Positions 43,842 through 52,865 of a stretch of DNA of 64,000 nucleotides are shown here, one piece after another. Both the position numbers and the translations under genes were made by a program. The notes under the pieces were generated by a model, which saw nothing but the letters and a program-made list of their open reading frames with translations, ran no database searches and had not been told where the DNA came from. This DNA comes from VRUE01 sp963747765 (lineage in GTDB: Bacteria > Actinomycetota > Thermoleophilia > Solirubrobacterales > 70-9), in the NCBI GenBank assembly GCA_963747765.1, contig CAVVGH010000001.1:124001-188000 (forward strand), given 5' to 3'. Each line of letters opens with the position of its first letter. Positions within the stretch are counted from its first letter, which is position 1.

Positions 43842-45023
43842 ATGCGGCTCCGACTCGCCCTGCTGATCGTCTTCCTGCTCCCGGCTGCCAACGCCGCTGC
43901 CAGCGTGCGCTGGAGCGTCGATGGGCACGGCTTTGGCCACGGCGTCGGCATGAGCCAGTACGGCGCCTACGGCTACGCGAAGCACGGCAAGAGCCACGCC
44001 TTCATCCTCCGTCACTACTACTCCGGAACGAGGATCGGCAGGCTCAAGGCGAGGCGCGTCGTCCGCGTTCTGATCGACGTGTCGAGCGGGGGCGTTGCCT
44101 TCAGCGGGGCGCACAGCGCCTGCGGCCGGAGGCTGAGCGCGATCCGCACCTACGAAGCCATCCGTGCGGGAAGGTCGGTGCGGCTGCGCAACGCCGCGGG
44201 CCGGGCGCTTGCCGGCTGCGGGCGGCGGCTGCGGGCGACCGGCAACGGTCGAATCCAGATTGGCGGCTCTGCCTACCGCGGCGCGCTCGAGGTCGTGCCA
44301 ACCGCCAGCGACGCCGGCTCGCTGAACGCGGTCGACGCCGTGCCCGTCGACCAGTACGTGAAGGGAGTGATCGCAAACGAGATGCCCTCCTCCTGGCCGC
44401 TGTCCGCACTGCGCGCCCAGGCGGTGGCGACACGCTCCTACGCTCTCGCGAGCCAGGTCGACGGCCACGGCTTCGACCTCTACGCCGACAGCCGCAGCCA
44501 GGTCTACAGAGGAATCGCCAGCGAGGCGGCGCGAACCAACCGTGCCGCCCTCGAAACCAACGGCCAGGTGGTCCGCTACGGGAAGGAAATCGCCCAGACG
44601 TTCTTCTCCGCCTGCTCGGGCGGACACACCGAGAGCGTCCAGAACGTCTTCTTCGGACCGCCCGTCCCCTACCTGATCGGAGTGCCGGACCCCTACGACG
44701 GCGCCTGCCCGCTCCACTCCTGGACGCTGAGCTTCTCCGAGCGCGAAATCAGCGCCCGGCTCGGCGGCTACCTGAACGGGCAGCTGAGGCGCGTCGTCGT
44801 AACCAAGCGGGGCGCCTCGCCGCGGATAGTGTGGGCGCAGCTCTACGGCACGGGTGGATCGACGAGGATCCGCGGCGACCAGCTCGCCGCGGCGCTGGGC
44901 GCTTACGACCGCTGGATGACGTTTCGCAAGATCGTCAACGGCAAGCCGGTCGGCGGCGGTGGCGAAGGCCCCGGCGGCGGACAGCTTGGCGAAGGCGGTG
45001 TCGCCTCTCAGCCGTCGGGGTAG
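43842..45023 (+). CDS. SpoIID/LytB domain protein, exported
   Basis: 393 residues with signal peptide 1-19 (ending AANAAAS). GHGFGHGVGMSQYGAYGYAKHG sits at the N-terminus, before the SpoIID domain proper (VDQYVKGVIANEMPSSWP, ALRAQAVATRSYAL, YRGIASEAARTNRA, FSACSGGHTES). In sporulation SpoIID the GHGVGMSQ motif is at the C-terminal end; the front position is usual in actinobacterial relatives. Likely lytic-transglycosylase-related peptidoglycan role. The C-terminus is Gly-rich. I chose ATG 43842 over 43818. Its last 16 bases overlap the convergent gene. Confidence 0.85.
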   Translation: MRLRLALLIVFLLPAANAAASVRWSVDGHGFGHGVGMSQYGAYGYAKHGKSHAFILRHYYSGTRIGRLKARRVVRVLIDVSSGGVAFSGAHSACGRRLSAIRTYEAIRAGRSVRLRNAAGRALAGCGRRLRATGNGRIQIGGSAYRGALEVVPTASDAGSLNAVDAVPVDQYVKGVIANEMPSSWPLSALRAQAVATRSYALASQVDGHGFDLYADSRSQVYRGIASEAARTNRAALETNGQVVRYGKEIAQTFFSACSGGHTESVQNVFFGPPVPYLIGVPDPYDGACPLHSWTLSFSEREISARLGGYLNGQLRRVVVTKRGASPRIVWAQLYGTGGSTRIRGDQLAAALGAYDRWMTFRKIVNGKPVGGGGEGPGGGQLGEGGVASQPSG

Positions 45024-46009
45024 GGCTGGATCGGGATGCCATGGTCGGTGTCCCTCGTCCCCAGCTCGTACGCGGCGCCTCCCGGAAGGGTGAGATCGCG
45101 AGGTGGCTCACCGGGCCGCTCGACGGTCAGCTCGAGATCGGCCACCGAGCAGTTGACGGTGTTGTGCTCGGGGCCCTTCGGGTCGGCGTACACCCAGCCC
45201 ACGAAGTCCTTCTGAGGAGCCGAGACCCTGCCGCGAACGACGACCCGCTTCCCGGGCAGGACAAAGGAGCAGCCGGTCGGCGACTCCTCGATCGATGCGG
45301 AGCGGATCTTGCCGAAACCGCCGAGGCGGTGCGCCTCCCCGTCGAGCACGAGCATGCCCGACGGAAGCCATGGCGTTGTCCGGGAGCCGACCTTGACGCG
45401 GGCCGCTCCGGCGTCGAAGTAGGTGTCGGGCGACCCCTCGAAGCCCGTTCCCTCCAGCCACACCCAGCGCTCGGCGTGCTCCGTGCCCCAGTTGTGGCCG
45501 ATCATCCCGGGCCAGCCGTCCAGGTCGATCGCCTCGCCGTCCACCGCCAGGCGCCCGTCGAAGCGCGCGTTCGGGTTGGGCGCGATGAACTTGGTCCGCG
45601 GCAGCGGCGCCTCGTAGAGCCAGTCGGCGGGAAGGTACTTGCACGGCTTCGCGTCTCCGGAGAAGGCGAGGTCCCAGGACGCGGTCAGGGCATCGGTCGA
45701 GACGGACCCCTTCGCCCGGCCCGGCCCGAGCTCCGCCCCACTGACGCGTATCCACGAGCCGGCCGGCGCCCATAGCTCCGCCGCCGAGACGGTGACCTTG
45801 GTCGCGCGGGGCTCCCTCCGGTCGCGATCGAAGAGGACGAACCAGATCGAGGCGTTCGGCGCGGCCCCCGGGTGCTTGTGAACCGTGTGCCTGATCCACA
45901 CCGCTCGCCCACCACCGGGTCGCGAGGCCTTCAGGTAGAAGCTCTCGTAGTGGCCCGCCTTTGCGGCAACCTCGGGGAAGCGCGCACCCTCCAGCTTGGC
46001 GACGGGCAT
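45008..46009 (-). CDS. CrtC/tocopherol-cyclase-like lipocalin-fold protein
   Basis: 333-residue protein of a beta-rich superfamily related to hydroxyneurosporene synthase, AttH and tocopherol cyclase. The diagnostic centre is WPGMIGHNWGTEHAERWVWLEG, preceded by FYLKASRPGGGRAVWIRH. No signal peptide. Enzymatic function in actinobacteria is undefined; a hydratase or cyclase on an isoprenoid/lipid is a reasonable guess. Its 3' end overlaps that of the SpoIID gene by 16 bp, and its start is close to the divergent secreted-protein gene. Confidence 0.7.
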   Translation of the reverse strand: MPVAKLEGARFPEVAAKAGHYESFYLKASRPGGGRAVWIRHTVHKHPGAAPNASIWFVLFDRDRREPRATKVTVSAAELWAPAGSWIRVSGAELGPGRAKGSVSTDALTASWDLAFSGDAKPCKYLPADWLYEAPLPRTKFIAPNPNARFDGRLAVDGEAIDLDGWPGMIGHNWGTEHAERWVWLEGTGFEGSPDTYFDAGAARVKVGSRTTPWLPSGMLVLDGEAHRLGGFGKIRSASIEESPTGCSFVLPGKRVVVRGRVSAPQKDFVGWVYADPKGPEHNTVNCSVADLELTVERPGEPPRDLTLPGGAAYELGTRDTDHGIPIQPYPDG

Positions 46010-46048
46010 TCCCGCACTCTAAACGGAAAGGGCCGGTACGCTTCGGCG

Positions 46049-46747
46049 GTGCCTATCGTCCGCAGGCTGCTGATCGCCTCGTCTCTGCTCGTCCTGCTGA
46101 TCGGCGCCGCGGATCTCGCCAGTGCGGCCTCCTCCAACTCCGGGCAAATCGGGGCCGGGGCCAGCAAGAAAGGGAAGAAGCGCTGCCGCAAGGGCTACAG
46201 GCTGAAGACCGTGACGGTCAGGCGCCACGGCAAGAAGGTGAAGGTCAAGCGCTGCCGCAAGGCAAAGGGGAAGGGAAGCGGCGGCCAGGAAACTGCCCCC
46301 GGGAACCAGGGCGGCGGAGGCGGGACTGGCAACACACCCCTGTTCGAACCCCCGGGACGCAAGCTGGAAGGCCAGGACGCGGTGCCGTTCCTCCAGAGGT
46401 ACCTGTACAACTCGACCTTCACCGACTGCCCGGCGGGCTGGCCCAACTGCGCCGTTGAGGAACGCTACAGCCATACCGGCGGCGGCCTCTTCTACTACTG
46501 CCGGCTGACCCCGACCTCGGGGTCCGACATCGTCAACGGCGGCCGCAGCTACCAGGTGCAAAACGCGGTTGTCGAGGCCGACGGATCGTGGACGTTCAAC
46601 GAGATCGTCGACAACTACGGCAACCCCTCCTACTACGAATGGCACGTGGGGGCCGACGGGGTGGTCAACGGTGCCTACCAGTACAACGGGGTCGAACAGA
46701 TCGGCCCGCTCACATACGTCTCCGGCGCCCGCGACTGCAGCTATTAG
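46049..46747 (+). CDS. Secreted protein with basic linker, unknown
   Basis: 232 residues from a GTG at 46049. Signal peptide 1-26 (VLLIGAADLASAAS). Residues 35-75 are Lys/Arg-rich and contain a twofold KKGKKRCRKGY / KKVKVKRCRKAK motif, then a Gly linker. The C-terminal domain (about 95-230) has paired Cys (FTDCPAGWPNC, FYYCRLT, ARDCSY) and aromatic beta strands. Family not recognised. A 36-bp tandem array begins exactly at the stop codon. Confidence 0.7.
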   Translation: MPIVRRLLIASSLLVLLIGAADLASAASSNSGQIGAGASKKGKKRCRKGYRLKTVTVRRHGKKVKVKRCRKAKGKGSGGQETAPGNQGGGGGTGNTPLFEPPGRKLEGQDAVPFLQRYLYNSTFTDCPAGWPNCAVEERYSHTGGGLFYYCRLTPTSGSDIVNGGRSYQVQNAVVEADGSWTFNEIVDNYGNPSYYEWHVGADGVVNGAYQYNGVEQIGPLTYVSGARDCSY

Positions 46748-46888
46748 AGCAGCGCCCGTCGCGCCAGTGGTGCTCCGTTCTAGAGCAGCGCCCGTCGCGC
46801 CAGTGGTGCTCCGTTTTAGAGCAGCGCCCGTCGCGCCAGTGGTGCTCCGTTTTAGAGCAGCGCCCGTCGCGCCAGTGGTGCTCCATTC
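46745..46888. repeat. Four 36-bp tandem repeats
   Basis: Units begin at 46745, 46781, 46817 and 46853 with TAGAGCAGCGCCCGTCGCGC and differ at only one or two positions. The first TAG is the stop codon of the upstream gene. GAGCA and TGCTC inside each unit could pair. There are no unique spacers, so this is not a CRISPR array. On the minus strand the array is open and would encode a 12-residue repeat (EHHWRDGRCSKT). Confidence 0.9.
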
Positions 46889-47044
46889 GTCCCTGCAGGA
46901 GCTTCGCCCCGCAGTGCTCGGAGTCGTCTAGCCCTGCACCCATCCCTCGCCGTCTCCCCCCACCAAGGAGGCCTCCCGGTGCGCCTTTCGCACCTCAGCG
47001 GTTCGCACCTCAGCGGTTCGCAACGTGCACCGAAACCCCAAAAC

Positions 47045-47103
47045 CCTCCGAACTGCATCAACTTCTCTATCTGGCAGATAGAGAAGTTGATGCAGTTCGG
47101 AGG
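47045..47103. repeat. Family A long inverted repeat, copy 2
   Basis: Perfect 29-bp arms (47045-47073 and 47075-47103) separated by one base. The outer part, CCGAACTGCATC onwards, is the same 18 bases as in copy 1 at 8755, while the inner part (TCTATCTG) differs. It lies in the gap between convergent genes. CAGCGGTTCG-AACGTG strings at 47011-47027 and 47151-47167 flank it as a direct repeat. Confidence 0.9.
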
Positions 47104-47195
47104 AGGGGGGGAGGGTCGTGCTCCCGGATCGATATCCGCCCGGTTCGACCCAGCGGTTCGAAACGTGTGCAGGCGGGTCAGCTGGGCGAGTGGCT

Positions 47196-48269
47196 CTACA
47201 CCTTGATGGTGATCACGTCGCCGTCGCGCACCAGGTAGTCACGACCCTCGATCCGCAGCAGCCCCCTGTCGCGGGCCGCCGAGTAGCCGCCGCACTCGAC
47301 CAGCTGCTCCCAGCCGATCGCCTCCGCCTTGACGAAGGCGTCCTGGATCTCGGTGTGGATCGTCCCGGCCGCCTCCCAGGCGGTCGCGCCACGGCGCACC
47401 GGGCGGGCGACCGCCTCCTTGCCCTCCCCGGCGGTGAAGAAGGTGATCAGGCCCAGCAGGTCGTAGGCGGCGCGGACCAGGCGTGCCAGGCCCGAGCCCT
47501 CGATCCCGTAGGAGCCGCGCAGCTCCTCCGCTTCGGCCGGCTCCAGCTCCGCCAGCTCGTTCTCGATCCGGGCGCTCACGGCCACCACGCCGGCGCCGAC
47601 CGTCGCGGCGTGCGCCGCAACCGCCGCGGGCGGTTCGCCGGACCCCTCGTCGACGTTGGCGACGTAGAGAGTCGGCTTCGACGTCAGCGCCTGCAGGTTG
47701 CGAGCGGCCTCGGGCGCCGCCTCGGGGATCGGGATAGAGCGGGCGAGGCGCCCCGCGGCGAGGGCTTCGTGCACCGCCTCCAGCCAACCACGCTCGGCGA
47801 TCGCTCCCTCGTCCCCCGACTTGGCCTGCTTCGTTACCCGTTCGAGGCGCCGCTCCACCTGCTCGTAGTCCGAGAGCACGAGCTCTGTCTCGATCGTCTC
47901 GATGTCGGCGATTGGGTCCACCCTGCCGTCGGGGTGCGGGACACCGCTGTCGACGTGGCAGCGAACCACGTGGCAGATCGCGTCGGTCTCGCGGATCGAC
48001 GCCAGGAACCGGTTGCCCAGTCCCTCTCCTTCGGAGGCCCCCTTGACGAGACCGGCGATGTCGTGGAAGGAGATCGTCGCCGGCACCAGCTCGGAGCTGC
48101 CGACCGTCTGCGCCACACGCTCCAACCGCTCGTCGGGAACCTGCGCAATCGCCACATTGGGCTCGATGGTGGTGAACGGGTAGTCACCGGTCTGGGCGCC
48201 ACCCCTGGTCAGGGCATTGAAGAGCGTGGACTTGCCCGCGTTCGGCAGGCCGACGATCCCGACCTTCAT
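47196..48269 (-). CDS. ychF: Redox-regulated ATPase YchF
   Basis: Universally conserved Obg-related P-loop ATPase, 357 residues. G1 is GLPNAGKSTLFNALT (7-21), switch I contains GDYPFTTIEPN, G3 is DIAGLVKGASEGEGLGNRFL, and NVDEGS stands at the G4 position in place of NKxD, consistent with the family's ATP preference. The C-terminal TGS domain has GCTAWEAAG-like sequence (RRGATAWEAAGTIH) and ends DGDVITIKV. It binds ribosomes and responds to oxidative stress in other bacteria. Overlaps the PAP2 gene by ATGA. Confidence 0.96.
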   Translation of the reverse strand: MKVGIVGLPNAGKSTLFNALTRGGAQTGDYPFTTIEPNVAIAQVPDERLERVAQTVGSSELVPATISFHDIAGLVKGASEGEGLGNRFLASIRETDAICHVVRCHVDSGVPHPDGRVDPIADIETIETELVLSDYEQVERRLERVTKQAKSGDEGAIAERGWLEAVHEALAAGRLARSIPIPEAAPEAARNLQALTSKPTLYVANVDEGSGEPPAAVAAHAATVGAGVVAVSARIENELAELEPAEAEELRGSYGIEGSGLARLVRAAYDLLGLITFFTAGEGKEAVARPVRRGATAWEAAGTIHTEIQDAFVKAEAIGWEQLVECGGYSAARDRGLLRIEGRDYLVRDGDVITIKV

Positions 48270-48760
48270 AGCGAGAGGGGGACGATCAGGCCAAGGGCGA
48301 CGCCCAGCAGAACGCCGGCCAGCACGTCAGAGGCGTAGTGCATTCCGAGATAGGGACGCCCCAGGGAGAGGGCGACCGCCAGGGCAAAGGCAACCGCCGC
48401 CACCGGATCGACCCGGGTCATCGCCGTCGCCACGGCAAACGACGAGGTCGCATGCGCCGAGGGGAAGCTCAGGGAACTCGGTGCGCCGCCCAGTGGCGGC
48501 AGCCCCTCGAGTGCCGGCCGCGGCCGCCGCACGAGCAGCTTGACACCGAAGTTGAGCCCGATCGCGACCGGGCCGAGCGCGGCGCAGAGCAGCCACGCTT
48601 CGCGATGCCCCGCGTCGAGGATCGCCAGGGCGACGCCGATCGCTATCCAGATCGCGCCGTTGTTGCCGGCCTTGCCCAGCACCTTCATCGCCCGCTCCAT
48701 CCCGGGCGTGTGGCCGCGGGTCCGCATCAGGCGCAGCAGTCTGAGGTCGAGGCTCTCCAT
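48266..48760 (-). CDS. PAP2-family membrane phosphatase
   Basis: 164-residue membrane phosphatase. The three acid-phosphatase motifs are KLLVRRPRP, SFPSAHA and SLGRPYLGMHYASDVLAG (catalytic His in the second and third), within five to six helices. Likely substrate is undecaprenyl or another lipid pyrophosphate. ATG 48760 is chosen; upstream in-frame sequence to 48913 is Arg-rich and unlike the family. The gene is upstream of and coupled to ychF. Confidence 0.88.
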   Translation of the reverse strand: MESLDLRLLRLMRTRGHTPGMERAMKVLGKAGNNGAIWIAIGVALAILDAGHREAWLLCAALGPVAIGLNFGVKLLVRRPRPALEGLPPLGGAPSSLSFPSAHATSSFAVATAMTRVDPVAAVAFALAVALSLGRPYLGMHYASDVLAGVLLGVALGLIVPLSL

Positions 48761-48921
48761 CGGCGCCGCAGGATAAGCCCGCGCCGCGGCGGGCGCCGGC
48801 CTGGCCCAGCACGACCGCCCCGACCGCCCCGTCCGCCGCTGCCAGGAACCAACCTCGTGAGAGGTCGGAGGCCACCGTCGCGGCTGCCTTCGCCGCGCTC
48901 GGTCAGTATTCATGCCAGACG

Positions 48922-49890
48922 ATGCCCGCCGTCCCCGGATACCTGCATACGCCCGGTCACCACTGCGGCTCGACCGCGCTGCGCAACCTGCTCCGCTTCC
49001 GGGGCGTCGAGATCAGCGAGGAGATGGCCTTCGGTCTCGGAGCTGGGGCGTGCTTCTACTACGTAACGATTCCGGACGCCTCGCCCACCCGCTGGTTCAA
49101 CGGCCGCACCGCCCGCCTCGAGGAGAGCTTTCGCGACCTCACCGGCACCGCACTGGAGCTGCGCACGTTTGAGGAGGACGGCGGCGGCGCCTGGGCGGCG
49201 GCGCGCGCCTCGGTCGACGCCGGCGAACCGGCGCTTCTGCTGACCGACCTCTACCACCTGGATCACTACGGTAACTCGGCGCACTTCCCCGGCCACGCGG
49301 TAGTCCTCGCCGGCTATGACGACGAGGTCGCATACCTGTCCGACACCGGCTTCGAGGAGCTCCAGACCACGCGGCTGGAGAATCTCGATAGGGCACGCAA
49401 CAGCAAGCACCCCGCCTATCCTCTGCGGGGGCACATGTTCACAGTCTCGGGCGAGATCGAGCCCGACCGGCTCCGAGATGCGATCCCCGCCGCGATCGAG
49501 CGCGCGGCGCGGGGGATGGTCGAGCCGGAGTTCCGCGAATTCTCCGGACTTGACGCCGTCCGCCGGCTCGCCGAGGAGGTCGGCTCATGGCCCGAGGTCG
49601 CCGACGACTGGCCCTGGTGCGCACGGTTCGGGTACCAGGTGATCGAGCGGCGCGGAACGGGTGGCGGCGCCTTCAGGCTCATGTACGCGCGCTTCCTCGA
49701 GGAGGCCGATCGTTCCGAGGCGCCACTCGCGGCCGAAGCCGCGGCGCGATGGACCGAGCTCGCGATCGGGTTGCACGCGGCAAGCGAGCGCGAGACGCCC
49801 GACGCCGACCTCTGGAGCGGCATCGACAGCGCCGCCCGGCGGGTCGCGGAAGCCGAGGAACGCCTCTGGGACTCTTTGGCCAACGGTTAG
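48922..49890 (+). CDS. BtrH-like protein (butirosin biosynthesis protein H N-terminal type)
   Basis: 322 residues. The N-terminal half looks like a papain-like acyltransferase/peptidase of the BtrH type: C15 in PGHHCGSTALRNLL as nucleophile and His in HFPGHAVVLAGYDD, with WFNGR between them. The C-terminal half (about 175-320) is helical and resembles the DUF4872 region that accompanies BtrH domains. BtrH transfers an acyl group from an acyl carrier protein to an aminoglycoside. No biosynthetic cluster or carrier protein is nearby, so the substrate is open. Confidence 0.75.
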   Translation: MPAVPGYLHTPGHHCGSTALRNLLRFRGVEISEEMAFGLGAGACFYYVTIPDASPTRWFNGRTARLEESFRDLTGTALELRTFEEDGGGAWAAARASVDAGEPALLLTDLYHLDHYGNSAHFPGHAVVLAGYDDEVAYLSDTGFEELQTTRLENLDRARNSKHPAYPLRGHMFTVSGEIEPDRLRDAIPAAIERAARGMVEPEFREFSGLDAVRRLAEEVGSWPEVADDWPWCARFGYQVIERRGTGGGAFRLMYARFLEEADRSEAPLAAEAAARWTELAIGLHAASERETPDADLWSGIDSAARRVAEAEERLWDSLANG

Positions 49891-50005
49891 TGAACCACCC
49901 GGCCATTTAGGAGTAAACACAGCTGAGCCGGTTTGGTTGGTGGTGTACCGTTTGGAAGTGCGGGAGGCGGGTAACCAGATGGAACCCGTCTTTGAGGAGA
50001 GTGAC

Positions 50006-52819
50006 ATGAGACGTAAGGCAAGCCCGCTAGGGCTGCTCGCACTCAGTGCCGCACTGGTCGTACTCGCTTTCGCCGCTTCCCCCGCCAGGGGCGAATTCGG
50101 AATCAACACATTCGAAGCGCTCACCTGTAAGACCGACGCCAGCGCCGCGGGTCCCGGAGACTGGTCCGAAAACGGCGATCCATGCTTGGCCTCGGATCCA
50201 GTAGAACGGTTCTACACCCAGGCTGCGGGCCACCCTCCCAAAGGGATCACCGCCTTTCTGATGAATCAGGGTTTCGGCGCGTCGCCCAAACTCCCCGACG
50301 GATTCGTCAAGGAATTCCGCACCGAACTGCCCGAGGGTCTCGGCGTCAATCCGCAGGCGACTCCTCAATGCACCAGAAAACAACTCTCAGAAGTCGTATC
50401 TGCGCCGCCCGTGGTGACGAAATGTGCCACTGAAGTGCCCCTATCCCAGGTGGGCGTCAACTACCTGACGACCTTCCTTCCGCCACCGGCGCCGGCGGAA
50501 ACCGAATTCACGGTACCGGTACCGGTATACAACTTGGTGCAGGAATTCGGCGAACCCTCCTCAGCTGGATTCAACGCTTCCGGAAAACCAACCATCCTCG
50601 AATCCGACCTCGATCCCAACGACCAGCACATCTCCTTCACGATTCGCGACATCCCGTCGCCGCTTGAACCAGGGAACCTGCCGATCATCGGCTCCAGGCT
50701 GGTATTCGAGGGACAGTCGGGAACAGGCTACCTGACGATGCCGAGCAACTGCGCGGGTCCGCAGGTGACGGTCCTCAAGCTTCACTCACATCCATACCCG
50801 ACCCCGCCCGGCCCCGAATTGGATGACACTTCCACCTTTGAAACGGCCGTCGGTGCCGACGGCTGCGCCAATGTGCCATTCAAACCGACGGTCGACGCGA
50901 CAGCGAATGGTTCGACGGACTCACCCGAACCAGCCACCGTCGACGTCAAACTCCCGTTCAACCCGAATCCGCTCGAAGTCCAGACGTCCTACCTGCTCAA
51001 AGCAGCGGTGACTCTGCCTGAAGGCGCTGGGCTGAATCCGTCGGTCGCCAATGGCCTGGAGCCGTGTACGGATGGGCAGTTCGGCAAAGGGACCAATGAT
51101 CCGATCGGCTGCCCGGAATCCTCGAAGATCGGCGCGGTCGAAGTGGAGACCCCGGCGTTGCCAGAGAACATCGGCGGCGAGGTGTATGCCGCCGAGCCGC
51201 GCAGCAATAACCCGAGCTCGGGTAACCAATTCCGGATCTTCATCCATGTGTCCTCGGCCAAGTTCGGCGTCGACGTGCGCCTCATCGGGAACGTATTCCC
51301 AAATCTGAAGACCGGACAGCTGACCGCAGTAGTCGACAACAACCCGCAGGCTCCGTTCTCGTCGTTCAAGGTCCACATCGACGGCGGTCCGCGGGGAGCG
51401 CTGACCTCACCTGACACCTGCGGTCCCCACACCACCACCGCGACGTTCACACCGTGGTCGGGTACCGCCGACGTGACCGATCAGAGCAACTTCACCCTGA
51501 CCACCGCGCCCGGCGGTGGGGCGTGTCCGAAGACGCTCGCCGCGCGGCCGTTCGATCCCAGCTACAGCTCCGGGCCACAGGGCAAGACGGCCGGCGAGTT
51601 CTCTCCGTTCAACCTCCGCCTGGATCGCCGCGACGGCAACCAGGAGGTGAAGCGGATCGACGTCAACCTGCCGCCCGGAATGGTCGCCAAGCTGAAGGGC
51701 GTCCCATACTGCCCCGACGCGAACATCGCGGCGGCGGCGGCTCACTCCGGAGCCACCGAGCTCGCCAGCCCGAGTTGCCCGAGCGGAAGCTACGTGGGCA
51801 AGGCCACGATCGACGCTGGGTCCGGGCCGCTCCCGTTCAGAACGACCGGAGGCGTCTATCTGGCGGGGCCCTACAGGGGGGCGCCGCTGAGCCTCGCGTT
51901 CATAACGCCGGCGGTGGCCGGGCCGTATGACCTCGGCGACGTGGTGGTGCGCGCCGCGCTGAACGTCGACCCGGAAACAGCCGAAGTCCACGCGGTTTCG
52001 GACCCGATCCCCAATGTGTTCGGTGGTGTGAAGCTCGACATCCGGGCGATCGACGTCTCGCTCGACCGGGCGCGCTTCACGCTCAACCCGACCACCTGCC
52101 GCCGGACGTTCTGGATCGAATCCACCCTGTTCGGGGGCGGCGGCGATCCGGCCGACCCGTCCAAGTGGCAGTCGCTGCCCAAGGCCGACCCGTACCAGGG
52201 CGTGGGCTGCAAGGCGCTGCAGTTCAAGCCGAAGCTCTACACCCGGATCTTCGGCGGCAAGAACCAAACGAAGCGAGCGAAGAACCCGAAGTTCCGGGCA
52301 ATTCTCGACGCTCACACGGGCGATGCCAACCTGCGCCGGGCGGCGTTCATCCTGCCGCGCGCGACGATCCTCGACCAGAGCCACATCAGGACGATCTGCA
52401 CGCGCGTGCAGCTGGCCGCCAGCGAATGCCCGAAGAACTCGATCTACGGGCACGCCAAGGCGAGATCGCCGCTCCTTGACGGCAACCTCAAGGGACCGGT
52501 CTACCTGACCTCCTCCAGCCACGAGCTGCCGGACCTGCTGGTGGACCTGCACGGCCAGGTGCCGATTCAGCTGCGTGGGGTGATCAGCTCCGCGCACGGC
52601 CGCCTCAAGACGGTGTTCACGAAGACACCCGATGTCGCGGTCGACAAGTTCATCCTGGTCATGAAGGGCGGCAGTCGTGGCCTGCTGATCAACTCCCGTG
52701 ACCTCTGCGCGAGGCAGACGACGGGCTTCCTCAACCTGCTGGCGCAGAACAGCCGGCGGATGAGGAGGAAGAACCTGCGACTCAACATCCCCGCCTGCCG
52801 GGGCGGTCGCAAGCGGTAG
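50006..52819 (+). CDS. Large secreted beta-rich protein with threefold module
   Basis: 937 residues, signal peptide 1-28 (AASPARGEF). Not assigned to a named family. A module recurs three times: a CPxxSxxG block (residues near 368, 590 and 808: CPESSKIG, CPSGSYVG, CPKNSIYG), then G-x-VY(L/A) (GEVYAAEP, GGVYLAGP, GPVYLTSS), then a strand leading to a Cys about 80-100 residues later (GGPRGALTSPDTC, LNPTTC, GGSRGLLINSRDLC). The C-terminus is basic (RRMRRKNLRLN). Probably a surface or extracellular matrix protein. The start is set by the signal peptide and GAGGAGA upstream. Confidence 0.82.
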   Translation: MRRKASPLGLLALSAALVVLAFAASPARGEFGINTFEALTCKTDASAAGPGDWSENGDPCLASDPVERFYTQAAGHPPKGITAFLMNQGFGASPKLPDGFVKEFRTELPEGLGVNPQATPQCTRKQLSEVVSAPPVVTKCATEVPLSQVGVNYLTTFLPPPAPAETEFTVPVPVYNLVQEFGEPSSAGFNASGKPTILESDLDPNDQHISFTIRDIPSPLEPGNLPIIGSRLVFEGQSGTGYLTMPSNCAGPQVTVLKLHSHPYPTPPGPELDDTSTFETAVGADGCANVPFKPTVDATANGSTDSPEPATVDVKLPFNPNPLEVQTSYLLKAAVTLPEGAGLNPSVANGLEPCTDGQFGKGTNDPIGCPESSKIGAVEVETPALPENIGGEVYAAEPRSNNPSSGNQFRIFIHVSSAKFGVDVRLIGNVFPNLKTGQLTAVVDNNPQAPFSSFKVHIDGGPRGALTSPDTCGPHTTTATFTPWSGTADVTDQSNFTLTTAPGGGACPKTLAARPFDPSYSSGPQGKTAGEFSPFNLRLDRRDGNQEVKRIDVNLPPGMVAKLKGVPYCPDANIAAAAAHSGATELASPSCPSGSYVGKATIDAGSGPLPFRTTGGVYLAGPYRGAPLSLAFITPAVAGPYDLGDVVVRAALNVDPETAEVHAVSDPIPNVFGGVKLDIRAIDVSLDRARFTLNPTTCRRTFWIESTLFGGGGDPADPSKWQSLPKADPYQGVGCKALQFKPKLYTRIFGGKNQTKRAKNPKFRAILDAHTGDANLRRAAFILPRATILDQSHIRTICTRVQLAASECPKNSIYGHAKARSPLLDGNLKGPVYLTSSSHELPDLLVDLHGQVPIQLRGVISSAHGRLKTVFTKTPDVAVDKFILVMKGGSRGLLINSRDLCARQTTGFLNLLAQNSRRMRRKNLRLNIPACRGGRKR

Positions 52820-52865
52820 GAGTGGCGGCGCGGCGGGCCGGTCGAGCCCGCCGCGCCGCGCCCGA

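Noticed and set aside
43842..45023. Circularly permuted SpoIID as a novelty
   Set aside because: The N-terminal GHGVGMSQYGA arrangement is, as I recall, common in actinobacterial SpoIID/LytB proteins.
46745..46888. CRISPR-like 36-bp periodicity
   Set aside because: The repeats are contiguous with no unique spacers and no cas genes are present, so this is a simple tandem array.
46710..46943. 77-residue minus-strand ORF with a 12-residue repeat
   Set aside because: It exists only because the tandem unit is a multiple of three; no ribosome site or supporting homology is visible.
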